The notes under the pieces were generated by a model. That model did not search any database and was not told the DNA's origin. It saw nothing but the letters and a program-made list of their open reading frames with translations. A DNA stretch of 64,000 nt from assembly GCF_009176645.1 (NCBI RefSeq), contig NZ_AP019007.1, positions 2,294,001 through 2,358,000 on the forward strand. The letters run 5' to 3'. Source of the stretch: Enterobacter oligotrophicus. Lineage in GTDB: Bacteria > Pseudomonadota > Gammaproteobacteria > Enterobacterales > Enterobacteriaceae. Position numbers and translations under genes: made by a program. Within the stretch, counting starts at the first letter, position 1. Every line of letters begins with the position of its first letter. Below, piece after piece: positions 44,851 to 53,500 of this stretch.

Positions 44851-46932
44851 ATGAAAGGCCGCCTGCTGGATGCCATACCGCTCAGTAGCCTGACGGGCGT
44901 GGGTGCGGCGCAAAGCAGTAAACTGGCAAAAATCGGCCTGCACACCGTGCAGGATCTCCTGCTTCACCTCCCCCTGCGTTACGAAGACCGCACCCAGTTG
45001 TATAAGATTGGCGATCTGCTGCCCGCGATTTACGCCACCGTTGAAGGCGAAGTGCTGAACTGCAACATCACCTTTGGCGGACGCCGGATGATGACCTGTC
45101 AGATCAGCGACGGCACCGGCATTCTCACCATGCGCTTTTTTAACTTCAGTGCGGCAATGAAAAATAGCCTTGCCACTGGCCGACGCGTACTCGCGTATGG
45201 TGAAGCCAAACGCGGTAAATATGGCGCGGAAATGATCCACCCGGAATACCGCGTGCAGGGCGATCTCAGCTCGCCGGAACTGCAGGAGACGCTCACGCCT
45301 GTCTATCCGACGACTGAAGGCATCAAGCAGGCGACGCTGCGCAAGCTCACCGACCAGGCACTGGAGTTACTCGATACCTGCGCCATTGCCGAGCTGCTAC
45401 CGCCTGAACTGGCGCAAGGGATGATGAGCCTGCCGGAAGCTATACGCACGTTGCACCGCCCGCCGCCATCGCTGCAGCTCATCGATTTAGAAAGCGGTAA
45501 ACACCCTGCCCAACGGCGGCTTATCCTTGAAGAGTTACTGGCACACAACCTGAGCATGCTGGCACTTCGTGCAGGCGCGCAGCGTTTCCATGCGCAGCCA
45601 TTAAGCCAGCGCGATGAACTCAAAGATAAGCTGCTGGCCTCCCTGCCGTTTAAACCTACAGGCGCACAGGCGCGTGTCACCGCCGAGATTGAACGTGATA
45701 TGGCGCTGGATGTGCCGATGATGCGTCTGGTTCAGGGCGACGTCGGTTCCGGTAAAACGCTGGTTGCAGCACTGGCCGCACTGAGAGCAATTGCTCACGG
45801 TAAACAAGTGGCGCTCATGGCACCGACCGAATTGCTGGCTGAACAACACGCGAACAACTTCCGCACCTGGTTCGCGCCACTTGGCGTTGAGGTGGGCTGG
45901 CTGGCTGGCAAGCAAAAGGGCAAAGCGCGCCTTGCGCAACAGGAGGCCATTGCCAGCGGGCAGGTGCAGATGATTGTCGGCACGCACGCCATCTTCCAGG
46001 AACAGGTGCAGTTTAACGGCCTCGCACTGGTGATCATCGACGAACAGCACCGCTTTGGCGTACATCAGCGTCTGGCGCTATGGGAGAAAGGGCTGCAGCA
46101 GGGCTTCCACCCGCATCAGTTAATCATGACCGCGACGCCTATTCCGCGCACTCTGGCGATGACCGCTTACGCCGACCTCGATACCTCGACCATTGACGAA
46201 CTGCCGCCGGGCCGCACGCCGGTCACCACTGTCGCCATTCCGGACACGCGTCGCAGTGAAATTATCGACCGCGTGCGCAACGCGTGTACTCATGAGGGGC
46301 GACAGGCGTACTGGGTCTGTACGTTGATTGAAGAGTCAGAACTGCTTGAAGCGCAGGCCGCAGAAGCGACGTGGGAAGAGCTAAAACTGGCGCTGCCGGA
46401 GCTGAGCGTTGGCCTGGTTCACGGGCGCATGAAGCCTGCAGAGAAACAGGCGGTGATGCAGTCGTTTAAACAGGGTGAGCTGCATTTGCTGGTCGCGACC
46501 ACCGTGATTGAAGTGGGTGTGGACGTCCCGAACTCCAGCCTGATGATTATTGAGAACCCGGAGCGTCTGGGTCTTGCGCAACTCCACCAGTTGCGCGGCC
46601 GCGTTGGCCGTGGCGCTGTGGCCTCCCATTGCGTATTGCTCTACAAAGCGCCGCTTTCAAAAACGGCGCAGATGCGTTTGCAGGTGTTGCGCGACAGCAA
46701 CGACGGCTTCGTGATTGCGCAAAAAGACCTGGAAATTCGTGGCCCCGGTGAACTGCTGGGTACGCGTCAGACGGGGAATGCAGAATTCAAAGTCGCTGAC
46801 TTACTGCGCGATCAGGCGATGATCCCCGAAGTTCAGCGCCTCGCCCGCCATATTCATGAACGCTACCCCGAGCAGGCGGCGGCGTTAATTGAGCGCTGGA
46901 TGCCGGAAACCGAACGGTATTCCAACGCCTGA
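44851..46932 (+). CDS. recG: ATP-dependent DNA helicase RecG
   Basis: Branch-migrating superfamily 2 helicase that regresses stalled forks and processes R-loops. The 693-residue protein has an N-terminal wedge/OB domain, Walker A QGDVGSGKTLVA, the DEQH box IIDEQHRFGVHQR, motif III MTATPIPRTLAM and motif VI HQLRGRVGRGAV. It starts 3 bases after trmH. In E. coli gltS follows in the opposite direction; here xanP follows directly. Confidence 0.97.
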   Translation: MKGRLLDAIPLSSLTGVGAAQSSKLAKIGLHTVQDLLLHLPLRYEDRTQLYKIGDLLPAIYATVEGEVLNCNITFGGRRMMTCQISDGTGILTMRFFNFSAAMKNSLATGRRVLAYGEAKRGKYGAEMIHPEYRVQGDLSSPELQETLTPVYPTTEGIKQATLRKLTDQALELLDTCAIAELLPPELAQGMMSLPEAIRTLHRPPPSLQLIDLESGKHPAQRRLILEELLAHNLSMLALRAGAQRFHAQPLSQRDELKDKLLASLPFKPTGAQARVTAEIERDMALDVPMMRLVQGDVGSGKTLVAALAALRAIAHGKQVALMAPTELLAEQHANNFRTWFAPLGVEVGWLAGKQKGKARLAQQEAIASGQVQMIVGTHAIFQEQVQFNGLALVIIDEQHRFGVHQRLALWEKGLQQGFHPHQLIMTATPIPRTLAMTAYADLDTSTIDELPPGRTPVTTVAIPDTRRSEIIDRVRNACTHEGRQAYWVCTLIEESELLEAQAAEATWEELKLALPELSVGLVHGRMKPAEKQAVMQSFKQGELHLLVATTVIEVGVDVPNSSLMIIENPERLGLAQLHQLRGRVGRGAVASHCVLLYKAPLSKTAQMRLQVLRDSNDGFVIAQKDLEIRGPGELLGTRQTGNAEFKVADLLRDQAMIPEVQRLARHIHERYPEQAAALIERWMPETERYSNA

Positions 46933-47044
46933 CGATTAGCCGAAGATCGGCAGCAGATTTTCTTGTCCTTTTTTGCTGGCAATCGTTTGCTTTTACCCAC
47001 TGCTCAGCTAAAATGCCCGCTTTTCCACCGTGGGATTGCCGCCG

Positions 47045-48436
47045 ATGTCCGTTAACACCTTAGAGTCGCCAGATGCGCAACCGATTGCGCAGAAGCAGAA
47101 CAGCGAACTGATTTACCGCCTTGAAGACCGCCCGCCATTGCCTCAAACGTTGTTCGCCGCCTGTCAGCACCTGCTGGCGATGTTCGTTGCGGTGATCACC
47201 CCTGCGCTGCTGATCTGCCAGGCCCTTGGTTTACCGGCGCAGGACACACAACACATTATCAGCATGTCCCTGTTTGCCTCCGGCGTGGCGTCCATTATTC
47301 AAATTAAAGCATGGGGTCCGGTGGGCTCTGGGCTGTTGTCGATTCAGGGCACCAGTTTTAATTTTGTGGCACCGCTGATCATGGGCGGTACGGCGCTAAA
47401 AACCGGTGGTGCAGATGTTCCGACCATGATGGCAGCGCTTTTCGGCACGCTGATGCTGGCAAGCTGCACGGAGATGGTAATCTCCCGCGTTCTGCACCTG
47501 GCGCGTCGCGTGATCACTCCGCTGGTCTCCGGCGTGGTGGTGATAATTATCGGCCTGTCGCTGATTCAGGTGGGTCTGACCTCTATCGGCGGTGGCTATG
47601 CAGCCATGGCCGACCACACCTTCGGCGCGCCGAAAAACCTGCTGCTGGCAGGCGTGGTGCTGGCGATCATTATTCTGCTTAACCGTCAGCGTAACCCTTA
47701 CCTGCGCGTGGCATCACTGGTGATCGCCATGGCGGCCGGTTACCTGATGGCATGGGCGCTGGACATGCTGCCGGAGAACACCGCGCCAACGAACGCCGCG
47801 CTGATCACAATTCCGACACCGCTCTACTACGGCCTGGGCATTGACTGGGGTCTGCTGCTGCCACTGATGCTGGTCTTTATGATCACCTCGCTGGAAACCA
47901 TCGGTGATATCACCGCAACGTCTGATGTCTCTGAACAGCCGGTCTCCGGCCCGCTGTATATGAAGCGTCTGAAGGGGGGCGTGCTGGCGAACGGCCTGAA
48001 CTCGTTTGTTTCAGCTGTGTTTAACACCTTCCCGAACTCCTGCTTCGGCCAGAACAACGGCGTGATCCAGCTGACCGGGGTTGCCAGCCGTTACGTTGGT
48101 TTCGTCGTCGCGCTGATGCTGATCGTCCTCGGTCTGTTCCCGGCGGTAAGCGGCTTTGTGCAGCATATCCCTGAGCCGGTGCTGGGCGGCGCGACGCTGG
48201 TGATGTTCGGCACTATCGCGGCCTCTGGCGTGCGTATCGTCTCCCGCGAGCCGCTGAACCGCCGGGCGATCATGATTATCGCGCTGTCGCTGGCCGTTGG
48301 ACTGGGCGTGTCTCAGCAGCCGCTGATCCTGCAGTTTGCGCCGGACTGGGTGAAAAACCTGCTCTCTTCCGGTATTGCGGCTGGTGGTATCACTGCGATC
48401 GTCCTGAACCTTGTTTTCCCGCCTGAAAAAAATTGA
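47045..48436 (+). CDS. xanP: Xanthine:H+ symporter XanP
   Basis: NCS2-family nucleobase transporter with about 14 membrane segments, 463 residues. Signature regions are [19 protein letters not shown] and [19 protein letters not shown], where E. coli XanP residues recognise xanthine. The ATG at 47045 (MSVNTLES) matches the E. coli start; the GTG at 47030 would add five residues. Only 112 bases separate it from recG. Confidence 0.95.
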   Translation: MSVNTLESPDAQPIAQKQNSELIYRLEDRPPLPQTLFAACQHLLAMFVAVITPALLICQALGLPAQDTQHIISMSLFASGVASIIQIKAWGPVGSGLLSIQGTSFNFVAPLIMGGTALKTGGADVPTMMAALFGTLMLASCTEMVISRVLHLARRVITPLVSGVVVIIIGLSLIQVGLTSIGGGYAAMADHTFGAPKNLLLAGVVLAIIILLNRQRNPYLRVASLVIAMAAGYLMAWALDMLPENTAPTNAALITIPTPLYYGLGIDWGLLLPLMLVFMITSLETIGDITATSDVSEQPVSGPLYMKRLKGGVLANGLNSFVSAVFNTFPNSCFGQNNGVIQLTGVASRYVGFVVALMLIVLGLFPAVSGFVQHIPEPVLGGATLVMFGTIAASGVRIVSREPLNRRAIMIIALSLAVGLGVSQQPLILQFAPDWVKNLLSSGIAAGGITAIVLNLVFPPEKN

Positions 48437-48442
48437 TCGTCA

Positions 48443-48471
48443 TCACGGCAGGCTGTCAATGCCTGCCGTGA
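48443..48471 (+). terminator. Hairpin after xanP, probable terminator
   Basis: Perfect 11-bp stem TCACGGCAGGC / GCCTGCCGTGA with a 7-base loop, 6 bases after the xanP stop. The downstream CATCTCTTT is only moderately T-rich. Confidence 0.6.
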
Positions 48472-48555
48472 CATCTCTTTACACCATTCCCGCCTTGAGC
48501 ATTGCGCATAAATCGTGCATAACTCCTTTATGTGCGTTTCACGGGATGGAAGACC

Positions 48556-50250
48556 ATGAAATTTATTGGAAAGCTGCTCGTCTATCTTCTGGTTGCCCTG
48601 CTTATTGTGGTGCTGACGTTCTATATTCTGCTCCAGACCCGCTGGGGCGCGTCGCAGGTCAGCAGTTGGGTAACGGCTAATACCGATTACGAACTCAGTT
48701 TCGACCTGATGGATCACCGCTTTTCATCGCCTTCCCACATCATTCTGGAAAACGTCACCTTTGGTCGCGATGGCAAACCCGCCACGCTGGTGGCTAAAAA
48801 AGTCGACATTGGTTTAAGCAGCCGCCAGGTCACCGATCCGCTGCATATGGATACCATCACCCTGTTTGATGGCACGCTGAATCTCTCGCCTCAGACCGCG
48901 CCGCTGCCCTTCCAGGCGGATCGTTTGCAGCTGAACAATATGGCCTTCAACAGCCCAAATACAGAGTGGGACCTGAGTGCGCAAAAGGTGACGGGCGGCG
49001 TTAATCCCTGGGAGCCTGAAGCAGGCAACGTGCTGGGTAAAAATGCGCAGATCCAGATGAGTGCCGGTTCACTCACCCTGAACGGCGTTCCGGCGACTAA
49101 CGTGCTGATACAGGGGCAACTCAACGGTAAAGAGGTGGTGCTGAACACCATAGGTGCCGATATGGCACGCGGTTCGCTTACCGGCTCCGCCCTGCGCAAT
49201 GCTGATGGCAGTTGGGTAATCGATACCCTGCGCCTGAATGACATCCGCCTGCAAAGCGATAAATCGCTGATGGATTTCTTCGCGCCGCTGAACACAATCC
49301 CTTCTTTGCAGATTGGCCAGCTGGAAGTGACGGATGCCCGTCTGCAGGGACCGGACTGGGCCGTTACCGATCTTGATTTAAGCCTGCGTAATCTGACGCT
49401 CAGCAGAGGAGACTGGCAGAGCCAGGAGGGGCGCTTATCGATGAATGCCAGCGAGTTTATCTACGGCTCATTGCACCTGTTCGACCCGATCCTGAATGCG
49501 GAGTTTTCTCCTCAGGGCGTGGCGCTGCGTCAGTTCACCTCCCGCTGGGAAGGCGGCATGGTGCGCACCTCCGGCAACTGGCTGCGCGATGGAAAGGTAC
49601 TGGTACTGGATGATGTCGCCATCGCCGGGCTGGAATACACCTTGCCCGAAAACTGGAAATCGCTGTGGATGGCCCCCCTGCCAGAATGGCTGAACGGCAT
49701 GACGCTGAAGAAATTTGGCCTGAGCCGCAACCTGGTGATCGACATCGATCCGACTTTCCCGTGGCAGATCACCTCCCTGGATGGTTACGGTGCCAACCTG
49801 CAACTGGTAAAAGATCACCAGTGGGGCGTGTGGGGCGGTAGCGCAACACTTAACGGTGCAGCGGCAACCTTTAACCGCGTGGACGTGCGTCGTCCTTCAC
49901 TGGCGCTCAATGCTAATGCGGCAACGGTTAATATCTCCGAGCTGAGCGCGTTCACCGAAAAAGGCATCCTGGAGGCCACCGCCACCGTTTCGCAGCTGCC
50001 ACAACGACAAACGACCATCAGCCTGAACGGGCGCGGCGTGCCTCTGAATATCCTGCAACAGTGGGGCTGGCCTGAATTGCCGATTGCAGGAGACGGGAAC
50101 CTTCAGCTCACTGCCAGCGGCAGCATACAGGATAAAGTGCCATTAAAATCCACAGTGAATGGCAATCTGCGGGCAGAGAACATGGATAAACAACACGTTA
50201 ATCAGACGTTACTTAATGGAGAAGAAATAAAAAACACGACTTCTCAGTAA
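48556..50250 (+). CDS. yicH: AsmA-family protein YicH
   Basis: Inner-membrane-anchored periplasmic protein of 564 residues with one N-terminal membrane segment (LVYLLVALLIVVLTFYILL) and a long beta-rich AsmA-like body. Family members form bridge-like proteins involved in phospholipid movement between membranes. LTASGSIQDKVPL near the C-terminus is characteristic. The ATG at 48556 (MKFIGKLL) matches the E. coli start. At 564 residues it is about as long as the E. coli protein (569). It ends just before an unrelated AT-rich stretch and the autotransporter. Confidence 0.9.
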   Translation: MKFIGKLLVYLLVALLIVVLTFYILLQTRWGASQVSSWVTANTDYELSFDLMDHRFSSPSHIILENVTFGRDGKPATLVAKKVDIGLSSRQVTDPLHMDTITLFDGTLNLSPQTAPLPFQADRLQLNNMAFNSPNTEWDLSAQKVTGGVNPWEPEAGNVLGKNAQIQMSAGSLTLNGVPATNVLIQGQLNGKEVVLNTIGADMARGSLTGSALRNADGSWVIDTLRLNDIRLQSDKSLMDFFAPLNTIPSLQIGQLEVTDARLQGPDWAVTDLDLSLRNLTLSRGDWQSQEGRLSMNASEFIYGSLHLFDPILNAEFSPQGVALRQFTSRWEGGMVRTSGNWLRDGKVLVLDDVAIAGLEYTLPENWKSLWMAPLPEWLNGMTLKKFGLSRNLVIDIDPTFPWQITSLDGYGANLQLVKDHQWGVWGGSATLNGAAATFNRVDVRRPSLALNANAATVNISELSAFTEKGILEATATVSQLPQRQTTISLNGRGVPLNILQQWGWPELPIAGDGNLQLTASGSIQDKVPLKSTVNGNLRAENMDKQHVNQTLLNGEEIKNTTSQ

Positions 50251-50285
50251 GTGTAATATTATTAATCTGATTAAGTATAAATGGC

Positions 50286-50318
50286 ATCCGGCTTTCTGAA
50301 CCCATCCAGAAGCCGGAT
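50286..50318. terminator. Hairpin after yicH
   Basis: Inverted repeat ATCCGGCTTTCTG / CAGAAGCCGGAT with one unpaired T, 36 bases after the yicH stop. No T run follows. The 50319-50506 stretch after it is very AT-rich and carries no gene that I can support. Confidence 0.5.
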
Positions 50319-50506
50319 ACATTGGAGGCATAAACAAGCAATATATCAATGAGATAATCGAGAACACATTTTTGTAATTTATTGCTTTAGTATAAATAAA
50401 AAACAATATTAGAAATTATAAAGACTATACTCAGATAGTTCTTAATATAATCCCATCACACCCATTCCTATTTTCTTGATTCATTATTCCGGAAAGGACT
50501 CCTGTG

Positions 50507-53500
50507 ATGCGATTTTACGCAAAGATTACCGCCTGTTTGCAAATATTTCTGCAATTAATAATTATCTTCATCAATTCATTTGTTTTTTCAATTCCTGCTA
50601 TTGCCAGCAGTCGCCAAACACCATCTTCACAAACGACGGCAGCAGCGTCAACCAGCACAGCAAAAGAAGACGATGCGGGTAAAAACCTCGCCAATGTGCT
50701 TTCCAGTACCGGTTCAATGCTGAGCCAGGATAATAAAACGGATGCCCTTATTAATTCAGCGATTAATAACAGCTCTGCATACGCCACTAATGAAATTCAG
50801 TCCTGGCTTGAGCAGTTTGGTACTGCGCGAATAAACCTGGGATTCGACAACAATCTGTCGCTGGAAAGTGCAAATCTGGACATGCTGTTACCGCTTTACG
50901 ATGATAAAAAACAAAACCTTATCTTCACCCAATTAGGCACACGACGTGATGACGATCGCAACATCATTAATGCAGGCCTGGGTTACCGCTATTTCGCCGA
51001 CACATGGATGTGGGGCGTAAACGCATTTTACGATCAACAACTGTCTGATAACACCCACCAGCGTTTGGGTCTTGGGGCTGAACTCGGCTGGGACTATTTC
51101 AGGCTAAGTGCTAACGGTTATCAGCGCCTTTCAGGCTGGAAAGATTCAAAAGATCACAAAGATTATGAAGAACGCGTAGCCAATGGTTACGACGTGCGGG
51201 CTGAAGGCTATCTTCCGTCTTATCCACAGCTCGGCGCTCAGCTGATCTGGGAACAATATTATGGCGATGACGTAGCCCTGTTTGGTGACAACGACGACGA
51301 CCGCCAACGCGACCCTTATGCTGTGACTGCGGGTATCAACTATACCCCCGTTCCGCTGTTCTCTGTCGGGTTAAACCAAAAAATGGGTAAAGGCGATCAC
51401 AACGATACCCAGGTTGAATTGGCGCTGAACTGGATGCTGGGTTCGCCGCTCAGTGCGCAACTTGATGCCGATAAAGTGAAAGATCGCCGCACGCTACTGG
51501 GCAGCCGTCTTGATTTGGTGAATCGTAATAACACCATTGTGCTGGAATACCGTAAAAAAGAGCTTATCTCGCTGAAATTACCAGCAAAAATATCCGGCAT
51601 TGAAGCAGAAACCGTACCTTTTAACGTTAATGTGAAAAGCAAGTATCCGGTGGATCACATTACCTGGCAGGACGATAGCCTCGTTCAGAGCGGGGGGAAA
51701 ATCGATGAAAAAAACGGTACGTGGACCGTTACCCTTCCTCGCTATCAGCAAAATGGCGCGGAGAAAAATATGTACGTCGTCTCAGCCACGGCGTATGACA
51801 ACCAGGGGAATAAATCCGATGTCAGCCACATGACGGTAGCCGTTAGCGGGTTCAACCTTGCCGATGTTACGACAACGACGTCAGCGGCGAGTGCTTCGCT
51901 TCCGGCGGATGGCACGAGTACGACTCAGATAACCGTTACGGTCACCTCCGGCAGCGGCGAAAAGATCACCGGTCTTGCTGGCAGCCTCAGCGCGCAGTTG
52001 AGTCGTAGTGCGCAAAGCCAGAAGGTAAGCGCCTCCCCCGTTCAGGAAAAAATCAGTTCATTTAAAGAACAAACCCCTGGCGTTTACGTCAGCACCTTCA
52101 CGGCCGGGACACTACCGGGTGCGGTAGTAGTCCAGCCTCTCTATAACCAGACGACGAAGCTCAGCAATACAACCGTTACCCTCACGGCGGTGAGTGATAC
52201 ATCTCATTTTGCCGCGCTTGATGCTTCTAAAACGTCGGCGCTGGCAAACGCCCAGGATGCGATTCCACTCAAAGCGCATGTTGTTGATGCAATGAATAAC
52301 CCTGTTCAGGGTATGACCGTGCACTGGAGCAGCGAAAACGGGGATGCGCTTCTGGCCGCAACAACAAGCACCACTGACGCACAAGGTTATGCCGTCAACT
52401 CACTGACCAGCAGCAAAGTCATCACCACCACGGTTAGCGCGCAGCTTGATAACGGCGAAGCTATCCAGAGTAAAGCGCTGCAATTCACGGCTGACACCCG
52501 CAGTGCGCACGTCACCCAGATTAACGCCGATAAAAAAATCGCGCAGGCGGATAACCAGGATCAGATTACCGTCAGCGCCATGGTAACGGATGCCAGCCAG
52601 CACCCGCTGGTCAATCAGCCTGTTGACTGGGCAATAGACACCGCAAGCGGTACGGCACGTCTGGCCGACAAACAGAGCAATACCGATGAGAACGGTATTG
52701 CGACGGTGACGCTGAAATCGACAAAATCCGGACAAGGTATTGTCAGTGCCTCAACAGGAAGCAGCGACGCGTTAAAAACAGACGTGTTGACCTTCCTGCC
52801 GGATGTTAAAACCGCTACGCTCGGCAGCGTGTCAGCCACTAAAACATCGGCGCTGGCGAATGGCCATGATCCGGTCACCTTTAAAGTGAAGGTCGAAGAT
52901 GCCAATAAAAATCCGCTGAAAGGCGTGAAAATTAACTGGAGCACGGCCAGCGCTCAAGCCAGCCTGTCCGGCGCATCCACCAGCACGGATGCGAAAGGTG
53001 AAGCAACCGTCGATCTAACCTCCACTACCGTCGAAAACACGTCAGTAACCGCAACGTTAGGGGAACAATCGCAGACATCACCGGCCATTAACTTCATCGC
53101 CGATAATGCAACGGCGTTCGTGCAAACGCTCGATACAGATAAAACACAGGCTGTCGCAAACCAAAACGATCGCATCTCGCTGACAGCACACGTCATTGAT
53201 GCGAACGATCATCCGGTATCTGATAGCGCAGTACAGTGGAAAATTGTTGAGGGACAAGGCACGTTAAGCGCTGCGCAAAACAACACCAACGCTCAGGGTG
53301 ATGCCACCGTAACGCTGGTTTCATCCATGCAGGGTAAGGTTGTTGTATCTGCCAGTGCCGCGGCAGGCGCGGCAGTAAACTCGCAGGAACTCACCTTTAC
53401 CGCAGATACCGCGACGGCAAAAGTGACAAACGTTGCTGTGGATAAATCGGCGGCCATTGCTAACGGTAAGGATAAGATTACCTACACGGCTACCGTCACG

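Noticed and set aside
49834..49841. Second GGCGGTAG match
   Set aside because: Inside yicH and unrelated to LPS genes.
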